From Prevotella multiformis DSM 16608 (GTDB lineage: Bacteria; Bacteroidota; Bacteroidia; Bacteroidales; Bacteroidaceae), in the NCBI RefSeq assembly GCF_000191065.1, contig NZ_GL872283.1:310885-374884 (forward strand): a stretch of DNA of 64,000 nucleotides, in the 5' to 3' direction. The position numbers and the translations under genes are program-made. Position 1 is the first letter of the stretch; each line of letters opens with the position of its first letter. Of the stretch, positions 24,925-33,482 are shown piece by piece. The notes below the pieces were generated by a model. That model saw nothing but the letters and a program-made list of their open reading frames with translations. It searched no databases and had not been told where the DNA came from.

Positions 24925-27234
24925 TCACAGTCTCTTCTTCTCTGCCTGTCCGGCACCGGTTCCCTTGTATTTGCTTCGTGAAGCATTGAATTTATAGGTG
25001 ACCGTGAGGACCAGCTGGCGGCTGTCATACGTGCTGACCTGTATTGTTTCCATCAGTTCAGTATAACCTATTCCTCCCTCCTTCCGGGTATGGAACAGGT
25101 CCGTTCCGCCAATACGGAAAGCCAGTCTGTCCTTCAGGAATGACTTGGTGAGGTTGATGTCCAGCGAACCTGTATTGCTTGCCAATGCCCCGATTTCATC
25201 ATTGCCTTTTTTGACGAAGTAGGACTCCATCGACAGCAGCCACCCTTTCCCGAAGTTGAACGTGTTGTTGAAGCTGAGTTGCCAGATAGGTTTGTTCAGT
25301 TTATAGGTCCTCACTTTTGTCTGTAAATTGAGCCATTGCTTCTGTACAGCTGCACTGAATTCGGGAGTCCAGATGCCGATGGTAGGGGAAAAGGTGACCT
25401 GGGCGGATATCGACTTGATGCTTGGAAGGTTCGTATAAGTAATACGTGAGACAGCCGAGTTATGGTTGTCCTGCTCGCTCCAGAACACAATGGCGTGGCG
25501 GCGGTCTTTATAGGAAACACCCAGCTGGATGAACTTCCACATGGCTCCCAGAGAGAGCGTATGGATGTATTCGTGCTGGAGCAGCGGGTTACCCGACTGC
25601 ATCAGGAAGCGGTTGCCGTAGGATACGTTGTTGCTCAGCTGACGGTAAGAGGGGCGGCGGGTCTTCGCTGCATAGCTCAACTGCATCTGCAGGTCTCCGA
25701 TTTTGGTGGCAGCCGAGATGCTTGGAAACAGGTTGCTGAACGACCGGCTCTGGTCGGCAATGTGCAGGCCGTTCTCATAGTAGTTGAACCTCACCGCTTC
25801 CCAGCGCAGACCGACGGTCAGCTGGCAGACAGGGAGCATGTGCGTGTACTCCATGAAGGGAGCGAAGTTGGACTCCTTCAGCTGTGCGAATGAGGTCGGG
25901 ACATACTGCTCGGGGTTGACGTAATCGTCATTGCGGTTCGTGCTGGTGTATTCTGCACCCACGGAAAGACTGCCCCCCAGGACAGGATAGCCCAGGGTCA
26001 GCTTGGAAGCAAAGAGCCTGTTGCGCTCCTGGTTGTCGGAAGTCACGGTGCGGCTGGTCTTGTTGCGGCTGTCTTCCTGGTAGACGGTATGGTCACACTG
26101 CTTGTTGTAAAGGTAATCGGCATTGAAGTCTATGTCCATCTTTCCTATCTTCCCGACATAGTAAAGATTGAGGAACTGGGAGGGACGATGGGTCTTGCTG
26201 CGCATGGCAGAAGTGTTGATATGGTCATAGAAGGCCTCGTTTGCCCTTACGTCACTGCTGAGCATAAAAGGGGCGGGAGAGTCGTGGAGAAAGTTGACCG
26301 TGTATTTCATGCCGATGGAATTGCTGTCATTCAGCTGATAGTCTGCCCCTATCGTGTTCTTGAAGCGGGATGCTTTCTCTGTAGCTTCCTGTGTGAAGTC
26401 CTGCCTCCAAAGCGTATCGGCATAGACAATTGTGGTCGTTTTGCTGGGATAGCTTCCGTTGTCAAGCGAATAGCCGTGCCCGCCGAAGAGTTCCAGACGG
26501 CCGTGGCGGTACTTCCAGTTGAGCTGTTCGACGAGGTCGACATTCTCCGACTGGTAGTAAGAAGACCGTACGTCGAAGCCGAAGCCGTCGCCCTGCACCC
26601 TCTTCGTGCGTATCTTTACCACGGCTTTCACCGTTGCATCATATCTGGAACCGGGGTTGGCAACCACCTCGACGCTCTTGATGTCACTTGATTTCAGGCG
26701 TTCAAGCTCCGTAGCATCCCGCATCTGCCGTCCGTTGATATAGATGACCGGTGCCCCTTTGCCGAAGACCTCGTAGCCGTCTTTCTTCTTTATCAGTCCC
26801 GGAATATGCGAAAGAACATCCTCGCAGGTACCGAGCTTGCTCAGCACGGTATTCTCGATGTTCGTCTGCATGCCCTCTGCCGTCATCTTGTGCAGGGGGG
26901 CATTGCCCTTTACAACCACCTCTTTCATCAGCTGTGCGTCCTCTTTCAGTACGATGGTCAGGGTTTCCTGGTCGGAAAGGACCGTGGAAAACGGTTCGTA
27001 GCCTACGAAGGAAGCCTTGAGGATGTTGCCCGGAGCGGCATTCCTGATGCTGAAAGCGCCGTCGTCGTTGGTTGTCGTACCGGCAATGAAGGCAGAATCC
27101 CCGGCTGAAAGGATAACGACATTCGCATAGGGTACAGGCTTCTTGCTTTCGTTGAGAACCTTTCCTGATACCGTTTGTGCGCTGGCACGGAGTCCTGTAC
27201 AGAACAGGATGAGGAGGAATAAAAGTCTTTCCAT
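24925..27234 (-). CDS. TonB-dependent receptor-like outer-membrane beta-barrel protein
   Basis: A 769-aa protein with a signal peptide (MERLLFLLILFCTGLRASAQ), a carboxypeptidase-regulatory-like domain (about 20-100), a plug-like segment (KEVVVKGNAPLHKMTAEGMQ to YINGRQMRDATELERL), and a C-terminal barrel of the OMP_b-brl_3 type. The substrate is unknown. ATG 27234 gives the signal peptide directly; the longer frame adds 15 unrelated residues. A promoter (TACATTFG-like box, plus-strand CAAATGTA at 27308-27315) lies upstream. It is a single-gene unit; a weak GC-rich hairpin (about 24779-24818) lies downstream. Confidence 0.87.
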   Translation of the reverse strand: MERLLFLLILFCTGLRASAQTVSGKVLNESKKPVPYANVVILSAGDSAFIAGTTTNDDGAFSIRNAAPGNILKASFVGYEPFSTVLSDQETLTIVLKEDAQLMKEVVVKGNAPLHKMTAEGMQTNIENTVLSKLGTCEDVLSHIPGLIKKKDGYEVFGKGAPVIYINGRQMRDATELERLKSSDIKSVEVVANPGSRYDATVKAVVKIRTKRVQGDGFGFDVRSSYYQSENVDLVEQLNWKYRHGRLELFGGHGYSLDNGSYPSKTTTIVYADTLWRQDFTQEATEKASRFKNTIGADYQLNDSNSIGMKYTVNFLHDSPAPFMLSSDVRANEAFYDHINTSAMRSKTHRPSQFLNLYYVGKIGKMDIDFNADYLYNKQCDHTVYQEDSRNKTSRTVTSDNQERNRLFASKLTLGYPVLGGSLSVGAEYTSTNRNDDYVNPEQYVPTSFAQLKESNFAPFMEYTHMLPVCQLTVGLRWEAVRFNYYENGLHIADQSRSFSNLFPSISAATKIGDLQMQLSYAAKTRRPSYRQLSNNVSYGNRFLMQSGNPLLQHEYIHTLSLGAMWKFIQLGVSYKDRRHAIVFWSEQDNHNSAVSRITYTNLPSIKSISAQVTFSPTIGIWTPEFSAAVQKQWLNLQTKVRTYKLNKPIWQLSFNNTFNFGKGWLLSMESYFVKKGNDEIGALASNTGSLDINLTKSFLKDRLAFRIGGTDLFHTRKEGGIGYTELMETIQVSTYDSRQLVLTVTYKFNASRSKYKGTGAGQAEKKRL

Positions 27235-27307
27235 GTTTGAATAAAGAGAGTTGTGTCGTAAGTTCCCAGGTGCTGTCACATTTCCCTGGTATTATCTGTA
27301 TCTGCTG

Positions 27308-27339
27308 CAAATGTATAATAAAAAACGGATTTCCGCAAG
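27308..27339 (-). promoter_or_regulatory. Promoter of the minus-strand outer-membrane barrel gene
   Basis: On the minus strand CTTG (27339-27336), 20 nt, then TACATTTG (27315-27308). The predicted leader is about 65-70 nt to ATG 27234. Confidence 0.65.
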
Positions 27340-27537
27340 AATAGGGAAACATTTTCTGTCTGTTGTCTTTCTTTATGGTGTAGGGATCGTGCGTGCGGTT
27401 CTTCGGGTGTCTGTCGTTACAGCTGCATACCGGCAGGCCGCCAGACAGTCTGATGTCTGCCCTGTCTTTGCTCACTCGTCTTTTGTCTGTTCTCTCCTTT
27501 TATGGTGTTTTTGTCCTTTAGTCTCGGAAAAAATGCG

Positions 27538-27545
27538 TAAGTTTG
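27538..27545 (+). promoter_or_regulatory. TAAGTTTG promoter box of pyrE
   Basis: A TAnnTTTG match ends 29 bp before the pyrE start. The nearest TTTG upstream (27510-27513) is 24 nt away, slightly longer than usual. Confidence 0.5.
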
Positions 27546-27574
27546 CACTTAGAATATAACCATAAACTATCAAG

Positions 27575-28207
27575 ATGGAAGATTTAAAGAAAGTCTTTGC
27601 GGGCAAACTGCTCGGTATCAAGGCGATTAAGTTGCAGCCCAATGACCCGTTCACATGGGCAAGCGGTTGGAAGTCACCGTTTTATTGTGACAACCGCAAG
27701 ACCTTGTCGTTCCACGACGTGCGCTCGTTTGTGAAGCTCGAGCTGGTTCATGCCATCCTTGAGAACTTCCCGGAGGCTACGGCTGTGGCCGGTGTCGCCA
27801 CGGGCGCCATTGCGCAGGGCATGCTTGTTGCCGATGAGCTGGCGTTGCCATACGCATACGTTCGTCCGAAACCGAAGGACCATGGCATGAAGAACCAGAT
27901 TGAAGGTGAGCTGCCCGCCGGTGCCAAGGTCATTGTTGTGGAGGATCTCATCTCTACCGGCGGTTCATCACTGAAGGCGGTCGCTGCCCTTCGTGAGGCT
28001 GGATTTGAAGTGGTGGGTATGGTCGCTTCTTACACCTACGGCTTCCCTGTAGCTGAAGAGGCATTCCGTGAAGCAGGGGTGAAGCTCGTCACTCTTACCG
28101 ATTACGAGCACGTTGTTGAGAAAGCCCTGGAGACCGGCTATATCAAGGAGACTGATGTTCCGATGCTGCATCAGTGGCGGAAGGATCCGGCGAACTGGAG
28201 AAAATGA
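27575..28207 (+). CDS. pyrE: Orotate phosphoribosyltransferase
   Basis: A 210-aa type I phosphoribosyltransferase that makes orotidine monophosphate from orotate and PRPP in pyrimidine synthesis. The PRPP loop VIVVEDLISTGGS (about residues 110-122) is clear. The N-terminal NDPFTWASGWKSPFYCDNR is the family signature for orotate binding. Length is normal. It is followed by a palindromic repeat and then by an SRPBCC gene in the same direction. Confidence 0.95.
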   Translation: MEDLKKVFAGKLLGIKAIKLQPNDPFTWASGWKSPFYCDNRKTLSFHDVRSFVKLELVHAILENFPEATAVAGVATGAIAQGMLVADELALPYAYVRPKPKDHGMKNQIEGELPAGAKVIVVEDLISTGGSSLKAVAALREAGFEVVGMVASYTYGFPVAEEAFREAGVKLVTLTDYEHVVEKALETGYIKETDVPMLHQWRKDPANWRK

Positions 28208-28253
28208 AAGGTTTAAAAAGGGTGTGTGTCAAAAGTTCATATAATAGTTGAAC

Positions 28254-28324
28254 TGTAGGGACAGAAGCCTTCGTCCGTCGATAAATATCTGTTTCGTGGA
28301 CAGACGAGGACATCTGTCCCTACA
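28254..28324. repeat. 71-bp palindromic repeat between pyrE and the SRPBCC gene
   Basis: TGTAGGGACAGAAGCCTTCG (from 28254) pairs with the complementary arm ending CATCTGTCCCTACA (28324), giving imperfect 26-bp inverted repeats around a 19-nt loop. Wider flanks (GTGTGTGTCAAAAG at about 28222 and TGTGACACGC at about 28335) are also partly inverted and resemble the MITE end at 24501. It may be a nested non-autonomous element or an RNA hairpin. Confidence 0.7.
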
Positions 28325-28375
28325 ATATGGCTATGTGACACGCTTTCTTCGACTTCACCAACAATAATACAAGAA

Positions 28376-28825
28376 ATGACAAAGTTTGAAAGCAGCATAA
28401 AACAGATACCCCATTCGCAGCAGAGCGTGTACAGAATGCTGAACGATTTGAACAACGTGCAGCGGCTGAAGGACCGTTTCCCGGAAGGCTCTACGGGCAA
28501 TGCCGACATGGACAAGGTGAAGGACAAACTGCAGAGTCTCTCCTTTGATCATGACTCGCTGTCGGTCAGCGTCGACCCTGTCGGTCAGATTTCCATGCGC
28601 ATCATCGAGCGTGACGAGCCGAAGACGATAAAGTTCGAGAGCGACAACTCCCCGTTGTCGTTCAACTTCTGGATACAGATTCTGCCTGTCACCGAAACTT
28701 CTTCGAAGATGAAACTCACGATCGATGCCGATATACCTTTCTTTGCGAAGGGCATGGTGTCGAAGCCGTTGCAGGAAGGCATCGAGAAGATAGCCGATGC
28801 ACTGGCCATGATTCCGTTTGAGTAA
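28376..28825 (+). CDS. SRPBCC-family protein
   Basis: A 149-aa protein with the START/polyketide-cyclase-like pattern: SSIKQIPHSQQSVYRMLNDLNNVQRLKDRF at the N-terminus, a central beta sheet (SLSVSVDPVGQISMRIIERDEPKTIKFE) and a long C-terminal helix (KGMVSKPLQEGIEKIADALAMIPF). These bind hydrophobic ligands; the ligand is unknown. It lies between pyrE and a lipoprotein gene and may be co-transcribed with pyrE through the palindromic repeat. Confidence 0.75.
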   Translation: MTKFESSIKQIPHSQQSVYRMLNDLNNVQRLKDRFPEGSTGNADMDKVKDKLQSLSFDHDSLSVSVDPVGQISMRIIERDEPKTIKFESDNSPLSFNFWIQILPVTETSSKMKLTIDADIPFFAKGMVSKPLQEGIEKIADALAMIPFE

Positions 28826-28883
28826 TTGCCCGGTGGGCTTGTCAACCGTTCATAATCTTGTAAGCCATTCATAATCCGGTGTT

Positions 28884-29459
28884 ATGAAGAAAGTCTTTCC
28901 ATCCATCATCGTGCTGCTTGTCCTGCTGTTGTCCTCCTGCGGTGACAAGGAGTACGAAGACAGCCATGTCTTTTTCACTTTCCATAATGATACGCATCAG
29001 GATCCCGTTCTCGCATCGGCGATGAATCCGATGTCGCCGGGCGTGTTCTGCATCATACGGTATGCGTATGTCAGCGGCCGGCACAGTTTTTCTTTCGAGA
29101 ACAACCAGGGGCTGAAATCAGGCAGTCCGGTATGGTTCGACGGCATCGACCAGCGGCTTGAAAGCTGGAAACACGTGGGAAAGAACAACGGACTTGTCGT
29201 GGGCTATGGCAATCTGGACAGTCCCGCTCCCTTCTATGCTTACGACCTGCAGTGTCCCAACTGTTACGAGCAGCATGCGCTTCCCCAGCGTTCCTGCGAA
29301 CTGAAAATCAGCAGCAACGGTCTTGCCGTCTGCAGCCGCTGCGGGCGTAGGTACAGCCTCAATACCGGCGGGAACATCGTGGCAGGAGAGGGCGGCAGGA
29401 AGCTGACACGCTATCATGCCAGTACCACGGGTCCTTATGGCGTTCTGGGTGTCCGCTGA
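28884..29459 (+). CDS. Lipoprotein with a four-cysteine zinc-ribbon/Rieske-like module
   Basis: A 191-aa lipoprotein (VLLLSSC lipobox). The C-terminal half carries CPNC (about residue 114) and CSRCGRRYSLNTGGNIVAGEGG (about 148), a two-knuckle CxxC pair followed by a glycine-rich segment. It resembles Rieske-like lipoproteins in layout but lacks the CxH pairs of a true Rieske centre. It is therefore more likely a structural zinc or rubredoxin-type site outside the cytoplasm. The N-terminal half is unrecognised. The role is unknown. Confidence 0.6.
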   Translation: MKKVFPSIIVLLVLLLSSCGDKEYEDSHVFFTFHNDTHQDPVLASAMNPMSPGVFCIIRYAYVSGRHSFSFENNQGLKSGSPVWFDGIDQRLESWKHVGKNNGLVVGYGNLDSPAPFYAYDLQCPNCYEQHALPQRSCELKISSNGLAVCSRCGRRYSLNTGGNIVAGEGGRKLTRYHASTTGPYGVLGVR

Positions 29460-29491
29460 AGGAACAAGTCTGCTGACTGTCCGCAGCAGGC

Positions 29492-30241
29492 TTATTCCAG
29501 TTCTATCGTACCGTCCTTGTTCACCTTCAGCTTCGGTTTGCGCTGTGGTGCTGACGGCTGCGGCTCGTGCGGCCGGCCGGGAACGGCTTTATGTCTGGTC
29601 TTGGGTGGATTGTTGACAGCGACGTTCCTTCTCGGTCTTGCCGCCCCCGCACGTGGCGGTCTGGGGACAGCTGCCCTTACAGCTGTCCTGGTCTTGTATG
29701 GACAGAAGTGCTTCATGCGCGTGTAGGAGCCGTCTGCATTTTCTTTCCAGCTGATACAGACGAGGCCTCTGTCCGTTACAAAGGTGTCGGCAACCATGAC
29801 ACCGTTGTCGTATCTCTGCCGTTCTCTCAGTTTTCCGTCTTCATCGTAGACATATCCCATACCGTGTTTCCGGTTGTTACGGTAAGTGACCGTGAAGACG
29901 AGGACATGCTTTTCATCGGGAGCCGGCTGGTTGTTGTACTTTGCATAGATGCCGTCTTTCAGTCCCTGTTTATATTCGGCGGTTTCTTCTATCTTTCCAT
30001 AGCTGTAATAGATCTTCTTACCGTCCAGTTCTCCGTTTTTGTAATTCTCTTCTAACTGGAGTTTCCCGTCCTGGTCATAATAGGTCCAGCGTCCCTCCTT
30101 GGTATCGGTCAGTTCATTCCAGTACTGTCTGGACCATATCCGCCCGTCCGAATAGGTCTCGATGTATTCCTTTATCTGTGCTGTCCCTGCGAGCGGCAGG
30201 AAAAGCAGCAGGAAAAGCAGCAGGTTGTTCCTTGTCATCAT
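29492..30241 (-). CDS. Secreted MORN-like (YwqK-type) repeat protein
   Basis: A 249-aa protein with a signal peptide (NNLLLFLLLFLPLAGTAQ) and repeated YYDQDGKLQLEENYKNGELDGK / YKQGLKDGIYAKY / YDEDGKLRERQRYDNG units of the MORN-variant type. A basic, proline-rich tail follows (about 190-249). ATG 30241 was chosen because the signal peptide begins there; the open frame extends to 30481 over the neighbouring gene. YwqK-type proteins are sometimes called antitoxins, but no toxin is next to it. It ends the minus-strand cluster 33054 to 29492. Confidence 0.65.
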   Translation of the reverse strand: MMTRNNLLLFLLLFLPLAGTAQIKEYIETYSDGRIWSRQYWNELTDTKEGRWTYYDQDGKLQLEENYKNGELDGKKIYYSYGKIEETAEYKQGLKDGIYAKYNNQPAPDEKHVLVFTVTYRNNRKHGMGYVYDEDGKLRERQRYDNGVMVADTFVTDRGLVCISWKENADGSYTRMKHFCPYKTRTAVRAAVPRPPRAGAARPRRNVAVNNPPKTRHKAVPGRPHEPQPSAPQRKPKLKVNKDGTIELE

Positions 30242-30341
30242 CTTGGCGTTTGAAGTCTGTCTTTCTGTCAACACCTGCTTGCCGTCGGTCCCGGCACGGC
30301 AGGTTTCCCTTTGTTCTTTTTCCAATCCGTCTGATACTTCC

Positions 30342-31715
30342 TTATTCAGCTGTTTTATATTCTGTCGGGAACCGATAATGGCATGCCCATGTTCCCTTGC
30401 GCAGGTCGAGACTGTAGCAGTAGTCTTCGTCCGGCTTGCTACTGTATCTTCTCGTTCCCCTGATCCATATCTGCCTGTCACCGCGTATGGCTCCGTTCAC
30501 CTCAATGCGGATTTCAGGAGCCTGTGTCCAGACGATCCGTCCTCTGGTGTCCCGGAGCTGGAAGACCGTCGTGGCATCGTCGTCAATGTTCGGATGATAG
30601 GCTATCAGGATATAGCGGTTGTCCTGATAGACGATCTGTGCGTCGAAGGCTGAGAACCAGTCGGATATGTGCTGGAATCCGACGAGCCGTTTCCCCTCGT
30701 CATAGTTGTATCTGCTCACGTCCGTCCTCAGGAAGTCGGCATCCTGCGGGTCGCCAAGATGGAACTTGTACTGTATGCGCCAGATCCGGTACTTTCCCCC
30801 GGAAGAGGTAGAGGAGCTGGCGTTCACTTTCTCGAGACGGTAGCACACGCTGTCGCGCACTTCACCATTCAGCTCTGCAGGCGTCAGCTTGGAGGCGTAT
30901 GCGAAAGCCTCCTCCGTATAGAGCCGTCCTGTCGCAGGGAAGAAGTAATACGTCTCGGCAAGGTTGTTGGTCACCTTGAACCCCTCGCCGCTGGAGCGGT
31001 CGAGCAGTTCCACCCATGACATTCCTGTCTCCATGGCCTTCTTCCCGGCGAAGATCGTCTTCGAAACATTCGTCATACTCATCGTGTCCGGGTCAATCGC
31101 ATAGATGAAGCGTTTGGGCACAACCAAATACCATCGTCCTGCCTGATGGAAATAAGCCATACTCGCCGCATACAGATTGAAGCCGCTCTCCCGTTTCTCA
31201 TCGTCATCTTTCGAGAGGAAGAGCTTGTCTGCCAGTACCTCGCCTGTACCGGCGTCACGGAAACCGTAGTAAAGTCCGTCGGGCTTCCTTTTCTTCTGAT
31301 TGTACCCGTAATCGAAGCGTCGTTCGCAGAGATAGAAGAAGCAGGGCCTGCCCTTGTGGAGCATCGGGACAAGTGCAGTGTAATTGTCGTGTACCTCTAC
31401 GGAATCCTTATCGCCGGAGAGCAGGGAGCCGGCTGCATTGTCGCATGTATTCAGCAGAAAGAGGAAAAGTCCCACGATGAGAATGCCTGCGAGAAACCAT
31501 CTGTAGGTGGCGTTGTCAGAGAAGGAGTCTGCCGCCGTATATTTGGGTCTGCGGGTATCGTAGTCGAAGTGGTGGTTGACATTGATGTTGATGTCGTCAT
31601 CGTCCAGATAGAACTCTGTTCCGCAGTTCCTGCACCGGTAGCGTTTTTCGTCGAGCTGTATGTGCTTCCCGCTGCCGCAGTTCGGACATTTCACCGGCTT
31701 TATCTTTGTTGCCAT
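30342..31715 (-). CDS. Zinc-ribbon membrane-anchored protein
   Basis: A 457-aa protein. An N-terminal zinc ribbon (CPNC at 10-13 and CRNC at 28-31) is cytoplasmic. One membrane segment follows (about 70-88, WFLAGILIVGLFLFLL). A large C-terminal domain (about 100-457) of beta-rich repeats lies outside, for example GRWYLVVPKRFIYAIDPDTMS and DAQIVYQDNRYILIAYHP. Domain order and neighbourhood (small membrane protein, SPFH/SHOCT protein) resemble Bacillus YdjG-YdjH-YdjI, which act with PspA at the membrane. No PspA is present. Confidence 0.6.
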   Translation of the reverse strand: MATKIKPVKCPNCGSGKHIQLDEKRYRCRNCGTEFYLDDDDININVNHHFDYDTRRPKYTAADSFSDNATYRWFLAGILIVGLFLFLLNTCDNAAGSLLSGDKDSVEVHDNYTALVPMLHKGRPCFFYLCERRFDYGYNQKKRKPDGLYYGFRDAGTGEVLADKLFLSKDDDEKRESGFNLYAASMAYFHQAGRWYLVVPKRFIYAIDPDTMSMTNVSKTIFAGKKAMETGMSWVELLDRSSGEGFKVTNNLAETYYFFPATGRLYTEEAFAYASKLTPAELNGEVRDSVCYRLEKVNASSSTSSGGKYRIWRIQYKFHLGDPQDADFLRTDVSRYNYDEGKRLVGFQHISDWFSAFDAQIVYQDNRYILIAYHPNIDDDATTVFQLRDTRGRIVWTQAPEIRIEVNGAIRGDRQIWIRGTRRYSSKPDEDYCYSLDLRKGTWACHYRFPTEYKTAE

Positions 31716-31732
31716 CGGCTTTCTTTACAAGG

Positions 31733-32071
31733 TTATGAATTCTTTGTGTAATGCAGTGTCAGATAAACCAGCACAGCCTGTATGGCTGTCAGTACGGCAA
31801 ACAGGATGACCCACCAGTTGTCCGTCCACCGCGTGGGGGCCAGCAGTCCGCTTGCATATTCAATGATGCCCGCACCGAGGAAAATCATTCCCAGGCTCAT
31901 CCGGTGAGTACTTTCCGCACGGAAGCAGAAGAGCAGGGCGATCAGGAGCGTATTGACAGCGATGGCAAGGCTGGTGAACAGCATGTTCGTCAGCGGATAG
32001 GCAGACAGGAGGAGTCCTGCCGTGATGTTTACGGCGAGTACGGCCGCCGCAGGGACGATGACCTTTATCAT
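31733..32071 (-). CDS. Small four-helix membrane protein
   Basis: A 112-aa hydrophobic protein with about four membrane segments (MIKVIVPAAAVLAVNITAGLLL, NMLFTSLAIAVNTLLIALLF, SLGMIFLGAGIIEYASGLLA, WVILFAVLTAIQAVLVYLTL). Its start overlaps the SPFH gene stop by 4 bp and it ends 17 bp before the zinc-ribbon gene, so the three form one operon. The function is unknown. Confidence 0.65.
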   Translation of the reverse strand: MIKVIVPAAAVLAVNITAGLLLSAYPLTNMLFTSLAIAVNTLLIALLFCFRAESTHRMSLGMIFLGAGIIEYASGLLAPTRWTDNWWVILFAVLTAIQAVLVYLTLHYTKNS

Positions 32072-33054
32072 AGTTTGGAAAGTATTTCGTTCTTCTTCTG
32101 TTCGTATTCTTCTTCGGTGATGAGCTGCTCGTCAAACAGTTTTTTCAGCTTGCGGAGGCGTTCAGCAGCATCGCCGCCTGCGCCTTGTTCCTTGAAGATG
32201 TCCTGTGCCAGCTGCACGCCGGCACCCAGCTGCAGTCCTGCTCCGGCCAGTCCGCCTTCGTTGCGGGCGGCATCGCGCAGTGCCTCCAGCTTCTGCATCC
32301 CCACGTAGTCGAGGTCCACTTCTGCGGCGGCTCTCTTCTCCGTCGTCATATCGGCGATGCGTCCGATGCGTTCCATCGTGTCGTCGTCGAAGGTGACGGA
32401 ATTGACACGGAAGTCGGTCAGCTCCAGTCCCAGCCGGATCAGCTCCTCGGCGGTCCTGTGCCTCAGGTCGTCTGACATCTCCATGAGGTGTGTGTCAACC
32501 TCGCGGTAGGGATAGGCCTGTGCTGCAAGGAAGGCGGACAGCGGTGCGACGATGCGTGAGGAGACCAGTTCCTGCACGTCCGATGCGCTGTAATCGCTGC
32601 GCGGTCCGAGCAGCGTGACGAACATCTGTTCGGCATTGGAGATGACCACGGAGAAGTTTCCGCAGGCGCCCAGGGAGACCGGCAGCCTGTAGTCGGGCTC
32701 TATGTATTTAACGGGCGACGGCGTTCCCCATAGGATGTTCACCATCTCGGCGGTGCGGAAGAAGTAGAAGCGCATCTTGTGTTCGCTTTCCGCCCGCTGT
32801 GCAATGTTCAGCAGGGTCGTGATGAAAGGATGGTTGGCGGTCTCCATCTCGTAGACATCCGGCTCGTCCAGCGTGGCCATCACCTTGCCGTCATACACGA
32901 TGATGCAGCCCTGTCCGGGTGCGACAATGAGTTTGCTTGCGTTCTTTATCTCATCCGTCGTGGTCTCCAGCTGATGGAAAAGCAGGTCGGCGTTCTGCTC
33001 CTTCCATTCAATGACGGAACGGAGCTGTCGTTTGAAGAGTTTTCTTAATCCCAT
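32068..33054 (-). CDS. SPFH-domain protein with C-terminal SHOCT motif (YdjI-like)
   Basis: A 328-aa protein with an SPFH/band-7 domain of the YdjI ('virion core protein-like') type: WKEQNADLLFHQLE, IVAPGQGCIIVYDGKV, GACGNFSVVISNAEQMFVTLLG, and RTAEELIRLGLELTDFRVNSVTFDDDTMERI. A short C-terminal SHOCT motif follows (RLRKLKKLFDEQLITEEEYEQKKNEIL). It probably forms membrane-associated oligomers in envelope stress. ATG 33054 is preceded by a good promoter and homology starts there. It is the first gene of the cluster. Confidence 0.8.
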   Translation of the reverse strand: MGLRKLFKRQLRSVIEWKEQNADLLFHQLETTTDEIKNASKLIVAPGQGCIIVYDGKVMATLDEPDVYEMETANHPFITTLLNIAQRAESEHKMRFYFFRTAEMVNILWGTPSPVKYIEPDYRLPVSLGACGNFSVVISNAEQMFVTLLGPRSDYSASDVQELVSSRIVAPLSAFLAAQAYPYREVDTHLMEMSDDLRHRTAEELIRLGLELTDFRVNSVTFDDDTMERIGRIADMTTEKRAAAEVDLDYVGMQKLEALRDAARNEGGLAGAGLQLGAGVQLAQDIFKEQGAGGDAAERLRKLKKLFDEQLITEEEYEQKKNEILSKL

Positions 33055-33135
33055 AGTCTTCTTGTCGTTTCCGGGCAGAAACCGTCTCTTGTCTTCTTCG
33101 TGCGTGGAATTGCGGACTGCCCTGTTTTTATACCG

Positions 33136-33167
33136 CAAATATAGTCATTTGTGCGGACAGCAGCAAG
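33136..33167 (-). promoter_or_regulatory. Promoter of the SPFH operon
   Basis: Minus strand CTTG (33167-33164), 20 nt, TATATTTG (33143-33136), then a leader of about 75 nt. The 22-bp repeat array (33186-33318) lies immediately upstream. Confidence 0.7.
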
Positions 33168-33185
33168 AAAAAACGTGAAAATCGG

Positions 33186-33318
33186 TTTCTTCCCGACCGG
33201 TCGGGAACAGGATTCCCAACGGCTGGGAACAGGATTCCCAACGGCTGGGAACAGGATTCCCAGCCGGTCGGGAATGCGATTCCCGATGGTCGGGAATGCG
33301 ATTCCCGATGGCCGGGAA
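33186..33318. repeat. 22-bp-period palindromic array (GGGAA-N-TTCCC type), locus 1
   Basis: Six units of 22-23 bp each contain a small palindrome such as CGGGAATGCGATTCCCG or TGGGAACAGGATTCCCA. They are joined by a variable 4-6 bp linker such as ATGGT or ACGGC. A second array of the same family is at 42008-42095. It lies between the TonB receptor terminator and the SPFH promoter. Confidence 0.8.
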
Positions 33319-33413
33319 TATGCGTCCTTTTCAGTTCTGACGATTTCGGACGGAAACCGTTTGCCGGACGGCAGTCAGCCTGAAGGGTTGCCGACTGTCC
33401 CTGGGACGGCATG

Positions 33414-33448
33414 AAAAAAGCCGCATTGCCCGTGAAGGCAATACGGCT
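33414..33448 (-). terminator. Rho-independent terminator of the TonB receptor gene
   Basis: Read on the minus strand, AGCCGTATTGCC pairs with GGCAATGCGGCT with one mismatch around a 6-nt loop. A T-run follows (plus-strand A residues 33414-33419). Confidence 0.85.
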
Positions 33449-33482
33449 GTCTGGATATGACTGTGATGTTTCAGAGAGTTTC

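Noticed and set aside
29492..30241. Toxin-antitoxin antitoxin (YwqK-type label)
   Set aside because: No toxin gene is adjacent and the protein has a signal peptide, so a cytoplasmic antitoxin role is unlikely.
33186..33318. CRISPR array
   Set aside because: Units are palindromic and only 22 bp, with no constant repeats alternating with unique spacers of fixed length. No cas genes are present.
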